From positions 1 to 16,760 of the forward strand of contig CAMUZC010000032.1 of assembly GCA_947165105.1 (NCBI GenBank): a DNA stretch of 16,760 nucleotides, in the 5' to 3' direction. The notes under the pieces were generated by a model. It was not told where the DNA came from. It ran no database searches and saw nothing but the letters and a program-made list of their open reading frames with translations. This DNA is from an uncultured Lachnospiraceae bacterium. Lineage in GTDB: Bacteria > Bacillota_A > Clostridia > TANB77 > CAG-508. A program made the translations under genes and the position numbers. Below, piece by piece: positions 7,344-15,200 of this stretch (positions are counted from its first letter, which is position 1; every line of letters begins with the position of its first letter).

Positions 7344-7995
7344 TTAATGATACATACATATTAAACCGCTTGAAATAAAAGCCTCTATAAATGATGCGAT
7401 TACCATTGGAATTATAAGAATTAAGCATAATAATGTATGTCTTGCAATTTCACCCTTTATACCAACACCTTTATTATCCTTTATAAGCGTCCTATATAGC
7501 TTTAAAGCACTTACATTTAGCATTAAAATAATAGGTATGATAATTACATTTTGTAAAAAAAGTGAAGCTAAAGAAAAAACAATTCCGATTTCCTAGGCCT
7601 AAACTAGAAATAATTGCAGAAATTGTATATCCTATGCAAAACCCTTTGTATGCTGTAATGATATATATCAAAGGTATTCCAATTATAGTAGAACCTGCAA
7701 GCCAAATGATTGCTATTATTTTTATATTTTCAATAATTGATATTTGAATCAACTTAAACTTATCTACTTCATAATTTTCATTTTTTATTGTATCAATAAA
7801 GCTATTAATGTATCCACTTATTTCAGTTTTACTCTGTTCGTTTGAATTATTTATAAGAATTACCCCTACCATAACGCCAATTATAAAAATAATTGATAAA
7901 ACTAAGTAATCCTTTAAATTACAACTAATATGTTCTATTAGAACTCTTTTGACATCTCCTAAATATTTTGTTTTGTATCTTGTTTTCGTTCTCAT
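7344..7995 (-). CDS. spoIIM: Stage II sporulation protein M, expressed only with a +1 shift at CGG-A
   Basis: Membrane protein of the SpoIIDMP machine that remodels septal peptidoglycan during engulfment. The zero frame gives 136 residues with hydrophobic segments at about 31-49 and 92-135 and the family-typical KGFCIGYTIS and SSLGLGN. It then meets CGG and runs into an unrelated tail ending at 7492. Skipping one base (C at 7587) continues as GIVFSLASLFLQNVIIIP, a membrane segment, a KGEIARH loop and a last membrane segment to the stop at 7344. The total is 216 residues, the normal family length. The ATG at 7995 has GGAGG five bases upstream; a GTG at 8007 overlaps that RBS and is rejected. 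The gene lies just upstream of xerD. If the shift does not occur, the product lacks its C-terminal 80 residues, so the alternative call is a pseudogene or sequencing error. Confidence 0.85.
7584..7587 (-). other. +1 frameshift site CGG-A in spoIIM
   Basis: Coding strand AAT-CGG-AAT in the zero frame; the downstream frame reads GGA-ATT-GTT (Gly-Ile-Val). The in-frame CGG is the only one in the gene. No prfB-type Shine-Dalgarno plus stop-codon arrangement is present. Confidence 0.75.
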
Positions 7996-8012
7996 ATGTT
8001 CCTCCACATCAC

Positions 8013-8060
8013 TAGTAATAGCAATGTTTTCAAAGATTATTTGAATTACAGCTATTACTA
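8013..8060 (-). repeat. 10-bp inverted repeat in the spoIIM leader
   Basis: TAGTAATAGC (8013-8022) and GCTATTACTA (8051-8060) are perfect inverted copies separated by 28 bases. In the minus-strand transcript the stem would end seven bases before the spoIIM ribosome binding site. It could be an operator, an RNA stem or an upstream insulator. Confidence 0.55.
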
Positions 8061-8074
8061 TATTTAACTTGTTA

Positions 8075-8103
8075 ATGTGTATTCACATATAAAAAAATTA
8101 TGC
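8075..8103 (-). promoter_or_regulatory. Possible sigma-E-like promoter of spoIIM
   Basis: On the minus strand GCATAATT (8103-8096), 13 bases, ATACACAT (8082-8075) loosely resembles the sporulation sigma-E pattern. Known Bacillus spoIIM is sigma-E dependent. The match is by eye and partial. Confidence 0.3.
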
Positions 8104-8236
8104 ACACTAAGTTAACTTTTTATTTCTTCATAATTATTATTAGTTTACAGAATTCTCTGCTCTGCAATATGTGGATAATGTGGATAAGTCTGTGGATAAC
8201 TGATATGACTGCGTTTCATTTTGCAAGTTATCCACA
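8098..8236. promoter_or_regulatory. DnaA-box cluster between argS and spoIIM
   Basis: Three direct copies of TGTGGATAA (8170-8178, 8179-8187, 8191-8199) and one inverted TTATCCACA (8228-8236) are perfect 9-bp DnaA boxes within 67 bases. A fifth, one-mismatch box TTATGCACA lies at 8098-8106. The sequence between 8060 and 8160 is very AT-rich. The first two boxes abut with no spacer. dnaA and dnaN are not in the window, and genes on both sides run in the same direction. A DnaA-titrating or regulatory cluster, like those outside oriC in Bacillus, is therefore more likely than the main origin. Confidence 0.8.
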
Positions 8237-8290
8237 GGTTATTATTGTATCTTTTTATGAAAACTTTACATCTTGTTTGCATAATTTTTT

Positions 8291-10021
8291 CTACATTTTT
8301 TCTGGCATTTGAATTCCAAGTAATCCTGCACCTATTTTTAAAACTTCTCCTACTGCGTAAGTTAAAAATACACGTGCTTCTTTTATTTCTTCATCATCCA
8401 CTATTACCTTATTACCATTATAAAATGTGCTATATGCTTTAGCTACATCTATTAAATATCTTGATAATATTGATGGTTCATTCTTGTCAGTAACTTGAAT
8501 TAAAATATCTTCAAAATTATAAATTAGTTTTAATACATTTTGAGAATCTACATCTAGTAAATGTTTTGCATCCACATTATTTAATACTTTACCAGATTTT
8601 ATATCTTCTATACTGTATCCAGCTTTCTCAATAATACTCTTTGTACGAACATAAGTATATTGTACATATGGTCCTGTTTCTCCTTGGAAATTTAAAATTA
8701 TATCCCAATCAAAAATTTCATCTTTAATACGATTGTTTGACAAATCATTGAAAATTACAGCACCTATACCTACTTTTTTTGCTATATCCTCTTTGTTCTC
8801 CAAATCAGGATTTTTTTCTTCAATAATTTTTTGTGCTCTTTCTATTGATTCATTTAATAAATCTTCTAGTTTTACAACAGTTCCCTCCCTTGTTGACATC
8901 TTACCTGTTGGTAATAACACCATACCAAATGGAACATGTTCTAATCCATTAGTATATTTTTCATCTATGCCTAATAATTTTGCTGTTTCAAAAACTTGTT
9001 TAAAGTGGAGTGCTTGTTCATAAGATGTTACATACAAAGCTTTGTCAAAATCATATGTTCTTGCTCTGTATAAAATTGCTGCTAGATCACGTGTTGCATA
9101 TGTTGTAGAATCATTTGATTTTTTTATAATTATAGGCGTATTTATTCCTTTGTCTTCTAAATCTATAATTTTTGCTCCTTGTGATTCTTCTAATTTTCCA
9201 GATTTTTCTAATAAATCAATAATTTCTTGCATTTTATCAGAGAAAAAAGCCTCTCCATTCCATGAATCAAAGTGGCAATCTAAAAGATTATACACTTTTT
9301 CAAATTCTTTTAAACTTAGCTCTTTGAATCTCTGCCATAACTGAACACAATATGGATCTCCATCTTCTAATTTTTTAAAATTATTTCTACATCTCTCAAG
9401 AACAGCTTCATCTTCCTTGCATAAATTGTTTATTCTAACATATATTTCCATCATTTGATTTATTGGATCTTTTTCGATGTCATATTCATCTTTCCACATT
9501 GTATATCCCTCAATCATTTTTCCAAATTGAGTTCCATAATCTCCTAAATGATTTATACCAGTAGTGTTATATCCTAAATATTTATAAATTTTATATAAGG
9601 CTCCACCTATAACAGTTGAACGCAAATGTCCTATATGGAATGGCTTTGCTATATTAGGTGCAGAATAATCAATTACAATATTCTTTCCATTTCCAATACT
9701 TGATTTTCCAAGTTCACTATTTTGCTCTATTTCTTTTATTACAACTTCAGCTAGCTTGTTTTTATTAACAAAAAAGTTCAAATATCCTGACACAACTTCA
9801 ACTTTTTCAATTACATTATTATCTAAAACAATTTTATTTTTTATTTCCTCTGCAATTATCATTGGAGATTTTCTTAACTCTTTTGCTAATTTGAAACATG
9901 GAAATGCATAATCACCATTTTGTGAATCTTTTGGCACTTCTATAAAAGAATATAGGTCTTCACTGTTTAATTCAACAGTTTTTGCAATTGCTATTGCAAT
10001 TTCATTTTTAAAATCTAACAT
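8291..10021 (-). CDS. argS: Arginyl-tRNA synthetase, 576 aa
   Basis: Charges tRNA-Arg with arginine in the cytosol. Class I synthetase: N-terminal Add-1/COG1384-like domain (1-110) that recognises the tRNA elbow, Rossmann catalytic domain with HIGH at 129-132 (APNIAKPFHIGHLRST), the KMSK equivalent KMST at 374-377 (LPTGKMSTREG), and a helical DALR anticodon-binding domain (about 455-576). Full length for the family. The start ATG has AAAGGAGG seven bases upstream. Expression is controlled by the T-box leader immediately upstream, so it rises when tRNA-Arg is uncharged. R134 is encoded by CGT. The gene has no CCG on the plus strand at all, hence no CGG codon. No terminator stem is obvious after the stop codon. 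Confidence 0.97.
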   Translation of the reverse strand: MLDFKNEIAIAIAKTVELNSEDLYSFIEVPKDSQNGDYAFPCFKLAKELRKSPMIIAEEIKNKIVLDNNVIEKVEVVSGYLNFFVNKNKLAEVVIKEIEQNSELGKSSIGNGKNIVIDYSAPNIAKPFHIGHLRSTVIGGALYKIYKYLGYNTTGINHLGDYGTQFGKMIEGYTMWKDEYDIEKDPINQMMEIYVRINNLCKEDEAVLERCRNNFKKLEDGDPYCVQLWQRFKELSLKEFEKVYNLLDCHFDSWNGEAFFSDKMQEIIDLLEKSGKLEESQGAKIIDLEDKGINTPIIIKKSNDSTTYATRDLAAILYRARTYDFDKALYVTSYEQALHFKQVFETAKLLGIDEKYTNGLEHVPFGMVLLPTGKMSTREGTVVKLEDLLNESIERAQKIIEEKNPDLENKEDIAKKVGIGAVIFNDLSNNRIKDEIFDWDIILNFQGETGPYVQYTYVRTKSIIEKAGYSIEDIKSGKVLNNVDAKHLLDVDSQNVLKLIYNFEDILIQVTDKNEPSILSRYLIDVAKAYSTFYNGNKVIVDDEEIKEARVFLTYAVGEVLKIGAGLLGIQMPEKM

Positions 10022-10071
10022 ATTTTTTCCTCCTTTTTTAAACGCAAAACTTGCCTCTATGGAACAAACAT

Positions 10072-10106
10072 CAAAAAAGACAATAAGATTAAAAATCTTA
10101 TTGTCT
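10072..10106 (-). terminator. Regulated terminator of the argS T-box
   Basis: AGACAATAAGATT and AATCTTATTGTCT form a 13-bp perfect stem with a 3-base loop, followed by six T on the minus strand. It is about 55 bases upstream of the argS start codon. Confidence 0.92.
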
Positions 10107-10316
10107 AAAGGTGCATATATTTTAGCACGGTACCACTTTAGTTATTTTTACTTATCATAAAAATCCCTCTAATCTTCGTAACGTGAAGTAACCGTACCAT
10201 CATACTTTATTCTAATTTCCGACAGTCCCTAACAAGTTCTTTTCATATTAACTTTCACTGTTGGCTTCCACCATTCCCAACTCGCTTTAGCTTCCATTAA
10301 TATTACTCTCTCGTAT
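10072..10316 (-). ncRNA. T-box leader sensing tRNA-Arg, specifier AGA
   Basis: The parts are visible in order on the minus strand. Basal stem: ACGAG (10314-10310) pairs with CUUGU. The loop-E motif follows, AGUA opposite GAA. The middle helix is ATATTAA/TTAATAT. The distal GUUGG/CCAAC hairpin encloses GGAAUGGUGGAAG. The specifier is GAAA-AGA-A, with AGA at 10240-10238, an arginine codon. Next come the stem III hairpin (ATTTTTA/TAAAAAT), the T-box AAAGTGGTACCGTGC (about 10139-10125) with the UGGU bulge for the tRNA acceptor end, and the terminator stem (10106-10078) with U-run. Uncharged tRNA-Arg(UCU) should stabilise the antiterminator and allow argS transcription. Confidence 0.93.
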
Positions 10317-10340
10317 TTTCAGTTTAATATTATGTCTATT

Positions 10341-10369
10341 ATATTAACACTAAACATCCAATTTGTCAA
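10341..10369 (-). promoter_or_regulatory. Promoter of argS
   Basis: Perfect -35 TTGACA (10369-10364), 17 bases, -10 TAATAT (10346-10341). The predicted start at about 10334 lies 18-20 bases before the first T-box stem. The -35 is within eight bases of the stop codon of the gene upstream. Confidence 0.85.
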
Positions 10370-10375
10370 CACATT

Positions 10376-11101
10376 CTAATTCTCTTGATTTTCAGAATCT
10401 CCCTCTGTTAATCCAGAATTATCATCTTGTCTCTGATTTGGTTCATTTTCTTCTTGTTGTTGACTTTCTGTATTTACATTATCTTGAACATTATCTGTAG
10501 TTTTTTCTGAATTATCACTCTCTTGATTCTCGTTTTGTTTTTCTTGATTATTGTTATTTTCATTTTGAGTTGTATTATCTACCTGTTGATTATTTTGGCT
10601 AGTTTCATTATTATTATTCTCTTCATTATTGTTCTTCTCTTCGTTTTTTGCTTGTTCTTTATTTTCACTTGATATAGCATTTTGTTTGCTTTTTTCGATT
10701 GCTTGTATGTTTTTCTCAGCTAATTCTTTTGCTTTAGCATCTAATATACCAAGTTTTTTATTTTCCTTTTTATCTTCTTCTGTTGTTTCAAGAATTTCTA
10801 CTTCATCATCATCTTCTACTGTATTCACACTAGAATTTGAATTAGTCTTCTTTTTAGATTTATCAAAATCATTTAATATATTTTTCTTAACTTTTTTTAT
10901 TTCCACATACATACATTCATCGGTATCTGCAACTATACTACTGCCAGTTTCATTACTAGATTCATTTACGTCTGCAGTCTCTATTACAGCTTGTGTTTGT
11001 TCTATATTTTTAGCGTTATTTACATATCTATTTGTTAGAAAAATTATAACTGAAAACATTACTAAAAAAAATACTATTAAAACTTTATACATCAATTTCA
11101 T
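10376..11101 (-). CDS. Membrane-anchored low-complexity (N/Q/E-rich) protein, 241 aa
   Basis: No known domain recognised. Residues 6-24 (VLIVFFLVMFSVIIFL) are one hydrophobic segment after a short basic start, so this is either an uncleaved signal anchor or a signal peptide. No lipobox Cys follows. Residues 25-95 are a mixed region with one Cys (63). Residues about 110-150 are charged, helical and Lys/Glu/Ala-rich (coiled-coil candidate). From about 150 to the end the sequence is nearly all Asn, Gln, Glu, Ser, Asp and Thr, including several NNNN/NNN runs, and should be disordered and outside the cell. The start ATG at 11101 has AGGAG eight bases upstream; an ATG six codons earlier overlaps it. 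Its promoter is at 11157-11185. No terminator hairpin precedes the argS promoter. It could be a cell-envelope linker or surface protein. Confidence 0.75.
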   Translation of the reverse strand: MKLMYKVLIVFFLVMFSVIIFLTNRYVNNAKNIEQTQAVIETADVNESSNETGSSIVADTDECMYVEIKKVKKNILNDFDKSKKKTNSNSSVNTVEDDDEVEILETTEEDKKENKKLGILDAKAKELAEKNIQAIEKSKQNAISSENKEQAKNEEKNNNEENNNNETSQNNQQVDNTTQNENNNNQEKQNENQESDNSEKTTDNVQDNVNTESQQQEENEPNQRQDDNSGLTEGDSENQEN

Positions 11102-11156
11102 TGTTTGTGCTCCTATCATTTGTTTTATTTATCTATAGTTTGTCTATCTATTGGAA

Positions 11157-11185
11157 ATTATATCATTCAAATATTTACACGTCAA
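11157..11185 (-). promoter_or_regulatory. Promoter of the N/Q/E-rich protein gene
   Basis: On the minus strand TTGACG (11185-11180), 17 bases, perfect TATAAT (11162-11157), giving a leader of about 50 bases. Confidence 0.75.
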
Positions 11186-11213
11186 TTGATATATAAAATT
11201 ATTTTGTTTCAAA

Positions 11214-11504
11214 TTAATATTTTATCAACAAATAAATTGCCAATACAATTTCTGAAATCAATATAACTGGAAATCCTATAAAAAACCTAGGCTTTTTTGT
11301 TTTATGTCTGAACATATACATTCCAGCAATACCACCAATACCTCCACCAAGTAGTACTAATGAAAGTAGTGTCTGTTCTGGAATTCTCCAAGCTCCTCTT
11401 TTAGCTTTCCATTTATCGATTCCCATTGCTGCAAAAGCTATTAAATTTATTGCTAAAATGTATAATAATATTCTAGTTAATCCAATATTCTCAATTATCG
11501 TCAT
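11214..11504 (-). CDS. DUF1294 small membrane protein, 96 aa
   Basis: DUF1294 family. Residues 10-28 form a first membrane segment. The family signature AAMGIDKWKAKRGAWRIPE (25-43) follows on a basic cytoplasmic loop, then LLSLVLLGGGIGGIAGMYMFRHKTKK (46-71) and a last membrane segment (75-93). Function is unknown; some relatives are fused to cold-shock domains. The start is the ATG at 11504 with AAAGGGG seven bases upstream; the open frame extends 37 codons further but crosses the promoter. Promoter at 11535-11563. It is divergent from the plus-strand orphan at 11700. Confidence 0.88.
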   Translation of the reverse strand: MTIIENIGLTRILLYILAINLIAFAAMGIDKWKAKRGAWRIPEQTLLSLVLLGGGIGGIAGMYMFRHKTKKPRFFIGFPVILISEIVLAIYLLIKY

Positions 11505-11534
11505 ATAAAAACCCCTTTCACTTTTATAACAAAT

Positions 11535-11563
11535 ATTATACTCCATTATATCTAAAATGTAAA
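11535..11563 (-). promoter_or_regulatory. Promoter of the DUF1294 gene
   Basis: On the minus strand TTTACA (11563-11558), 17 bases, TATAAT (11540-11535). Confidence 0.7.
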
Positions 11564-11578
11564 TTATAAAGTATAATT

Positions 11579-11607
11579 TTGACTTTTTATGTAAATTGTG
11601 GTATAAT
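11579..11607 (+). promoter_or_regulatory. Promoter of the 11700-12185 gene
   Basis: TTGACT (11579-11584), 17 bases, perfect TATAAT (11602-11607). A leader of about 85 bases follows before the AAGGAGG at 11686-11692; it shows only a weak ACAC/GTGT pairing. Confidence 0.8.
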
Positions 11608-11699
11608 ATCTGCATAGGTTTACCCTATTTTATATAGATTTCCCTGTTTTACACTTTTACGTGTTAATATAAAGACATATTAAACAAGGAGGAATCAAA

Positions 11700-12185
11700 A
11701 TGATTCACGGAGACAATTCAACAAATCACAGCACAAGACCCTCAGATATGGACAAGGCAGTTGAGAATGCTAAATCTATCAAGCTTTCTTTGAACAAAAT
11801 GTTTAGAGATGAGCTTTTATCGAGATTAGCAGTCTTTTTAGACAACTGCAATCCATGTTGGCTTTCAGAAATGGATGGTTGTACCATAAAATTAAAAGCC
11901 AAATTCGTTAAGAGCAAGGAAACCACAACAAGAATTATAACAAAGGTTATAATTGGAGATTACGGTTTTAATATTTCTCCTGACGAGTTAATCAAAGCAG
12001 CGTATAGCAAATATTCAATGACACCCAGAAATAGCTTTTCTCTGTCTGATGAAGATGTTTACGTCGGCTTAACAGGTGCTTACAGTCTTTTAATTAGCCA
12101 AATTGAAGACGGCGACAAAATTGCTGGACTTACTTTAAAGTACTCTTGGTTTGGCAGAGCACAGCTTGTGCTTGATCTCCAGTAA
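11700..12185 (+). CDS. hypothetical protein, 161 aa
   Basis: I do not recognise this protein. It is soluble, without signal peptide or membrane segment. A polar N-terminal tail (1-18) is followed by a helix (AVENAKSIKLSLNKMFRDELLSRLAVFLDN, about 20-50), a CNPCWL motif (50-55) and probable beta strands (TIKLKAKFVKS, TRIITKVIIGDYGFNIS). A helical segment with EDVYVGLTGAYSLLISQ and a final strand LTLKYSWFGRAQLVLDL complete it. The ATG has AAGGAGG at ideal spacing, a consensus promoter upstream and a strong terminator after, so it is clearly expressed. Its base composition is visibly less AT-rich than the neighbours, as for the two orphans at the left end. A lineage-specific protein is most likely; no enzyme motif is seen. 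Confidence 0.8.
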   Translation: MIHGDNSTNHSTRPSDMDKAVENAKSIKLSLNKMFRDELLSRLAVFLDNCNPCWLSEMDGCTIKLKAKFVKSKETTTRIITKVIIGDYGFNISPDELIKAAYSKYSMTPRNSFSLSDEDVYVGLTGAYSLLISQIEDGDKIAGLTLKYSWFGRAQLVLDLQ

Positions 12186-12191
12186 TCAATT

Positions 12192-12220
12192 AAAGCCCCG
12201 GGATTCGGGGCTTTTTTCTT
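12192..12220 (+). terminator. Terminator of the 11700-12185 gene
   Basis: GC-rich stem AAAGCCCCG (12192-12200) with CGGGGCTTT (12206-12214), 5-base loop, then a T-run. It could also serve polC from the other side, but the tail on that side is poor in T. Confidence 0.88.
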
Positions 12221-12246
12221 TTTATTTAATTTATTTTTAATTAATT

Positions 12247-15200
12247 TTATCCCCAGGTTGTAAACAAACTCATTTGATTACTTTCAGTCATTCCATCAAG
12301 TAATCCTACACCTTTCATGGTTTCAATTGCAACTTTACCAACCTTAGAACGTATTTTCAAATCTTCAATAGATGAGAATTTTCCTTCTTGTCTAGCATTA
12401 TAAATATTTTCAGCATCAATTGGTCCGAGACCTGGAATACTGTCTAATGGTGGACGAATACCATCTTCTTCCATCAAAAATTTTGAATTATGTGATTTAT
12501 ATAAATCTATTGGTAGGAAATTTATTCCTCTTTCATACATTTCTAAAACTAATTCCAAAACTGGATACATTTCTTGATCCTTGTTTGATGCTCCGTTTCC
12601 AGCAAGTTCAATTTCTTTCATTTTGTTCTTAACACGTTCTTTTCCATGACACATAATTTCACTATCAAATTGCTTTGCTCTAATTGAAAAATATGCTGAA
12701 TAATATGCTTTTGGAATATGAACCTTAAACCATGCAATTCTAAAAGCCATTGTTACATAAGCAGCCGCATGGGCTTTTGGGAACATGTATTTAATTTTTT
12801 CACAAGATTTTATATACCAATCTGGAACATCATGTTCCTTCATCAACTCTTTATACTCTGCCCATTTTGCTGGGTCTTTCAACGCTTTTCCCTTACGAAC
12901 TGTTTCCATTATTTTAAATGCAGGGTTTGGTGGTAATCCTTTTTTAATTAAGTAAATCATAATATCATCCCTACAACAGATTGCCTCATTTAATGTAACT
13001 GTTCCTTCTTGAATTAAGCTTTGAGCATTGTTTAACCACACATCTGTACCATGTGATAATCCAGAAATACGAATCAATTCGTCAAATGTTGTTGGTTTTG
13101 TATCAACAAGCATTCCTCTAACGAATTTCGTTCCAAATTCAGGAACTCCAAAGCTTCCTACAGGTGATTTTATTTGTTCTGGTGTAAGCCCTAATGCCTT
13201 AGTTGAAGAGAAAATTGACATTGTTTCTTGATCATCTAATGGAATTTTATGTGGATCAACTCCTGTAATATCTTGAAGCATTCTTATAATTGTCGGATCA
13301 TCATGCCCTAGAATATCCAGTTTCAATAGGTTTTGGTCTATTGAGTGGTAATCAAAGTGTGTTGTTATAATGTCTGAATTTGGATCATCTGCGGGATGTT
13401 GAATTGGTGTGAATTCGTAAATTTCTCTTCCTTTTGGAACAACTATAATTCCGGCCTGGGTGTTGTCCTGTTGTTCTTTTTATTCCTGTACAGCCTTGAG
13501 ATAATCTTGAAATCTCAGCTCTACTTACTGGTACACCTCTTTCTTCAAAATATTTTTGAACATATCCGGTAAGCTGTTTTATCAGCAACTGTACCAACTG
13601 TTCCAGCTTTGAATGTAGTTCCTTTTCCGAAAATTACTTCTGTATATTTATGGGCCTTCGCTTGATATTCACCAGAAAAGTTTAAGTCGATATCAGGCTC
13701 TTTGTCTCCATTGAATCCAAGGAAAGTTTCGAACGGAATATCCATTCCATCTTTATCATATTTTGCACCACAAACAGGACAATTTTTATCTGGCAAATCA
13801 AATCCATTTTTATACCCATAATCTGTAAAATCAGAATGCTTACAATTCGGACATCTATAATGTGGTGGAAGTGAATTAACCTCTGTAATACCTGTCATAT
13901 TGGCAACAAATGATGAACCAACTGAACCTCTGGAACCTACCAAGTATCCGTCTTCATTTGACTTCCACACTAGTTTTTGAGCTATAATGTACATTACGGA
14001 GAATCCATTTTTAATGATTGAATCAAGCTCTTTATCTAGTCTTTCTTGAACAATTTGTGGCAGAGGATCACCATATAATTCATGCGCTTTGCTATAAGCT
14101 ATATCTTTAATTGTTTGTTCACAATTATCGATATAAGGTGGACATTTTTCTGGTGATATAGGGCTAATTCTTTCACACATATCAGCAATTTTATTTGTAT
14201 TTTCTACAACAACTTCATATGCTTTTTTCTCTCCTAAATATTGGAATTCTTTAAGCATTTCTTCAGTTGTTCTTAAATATAATGGTGCTTGCTGATCTGC
14301 ATCTTCAAAACCTTGGCCAGCCATTAAAATACGTCTATATACTTCATCTTGAGGATCCATAAAGTGAACATCACATGTTGCAACAACTAATTTACCTAGT
14401 TTTTCTCCTAAATCAACAATTTTTCTATTTATATCTTCTAACGCTCTAACATCTGGAACTGTACCATTTCTGACCATAAACATATTATTTCCATTTGGCT
14501 GAATCTCCAAATAATCATAATCTGAAGCAATTCTTTCAATTTCTTCGTCAGTTTTTCCTGCTACAATTGCCCTATATAATTCTCCTGCTTCACAGGCACT
14601 TCCCATAATTAAACCTTCTGAGTACTTTTTATATATTGATTTTAAAATACGAGGTTTTCTATAAAAATAATCTAAATGTGAGATTGATACAAGCTTATAT
14701 AAATTCTTTAATCCTACGTAATTTGTTGCTAAAATAATAGCGTGATAAACAGGAAGCTTTTTATACATTTCTTTTGATTCATCTATATCTGTTACAATAT
14801 CAATGTCATCAATAGTTTTAGCCCCTTTTTCTTTTAACATTCCCATCATTACATTTAAAACTTTAACTGTTGTATCAACATCATCTAAAGCCCTGTGAGC
14901 TACTTCAACTTTGATACCTAGCTTATCTGCAATAAATCCTAATTTATATTTAGTGAATTCAGGAAATAATACCTTTGCCATTCTCAAAGTATCCATATAT
15001 GTATTATTTAGTTCATACCCTAGTAAATTCCCATGGTATTTTAAGAATGGAATATCGAAATCTGCATTATGTGCAACTAGTACTGAATCTCCAACAAATT
15101 CCAAGATTTTTGGAAATACTTGGTCAATTGTTTCTGCGTCTTTTACCATTTCATCAGTTATATGTGTAACTTCCACAACCTCTGGTGGTATTGGCTTTTC

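Noticed and set aside
7584..7587. Classical programmed frameshift as in prfB or dnaX
   Set aside because: No in-frame stop codon at the shift, no run of identical bases, and no clear internal Shine-Dalgarno at a fixed distance at any of the three sites.
8098..8236. Main chromosomal origin oriC
   Set aside because: No dnaA, dnaN, rpmH or other origin-linked gene in the window, and genes on both sides are on the same strand. Kept only as a DnaA-box cluster.
8733..9344. Plus-strand open frames inside argS
   Set aside because: Antisense shadows of a conserved gene.
13385..13597. A separate 70-residue gene between the two polC halves
   Set aside because: Its first ten or so residues and its last 22 are out-of-frame sequence; only the middle 38 residues (GYVQ to QHPG) are real, and these are PolC sequence. 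It is the middle segment of one gene.
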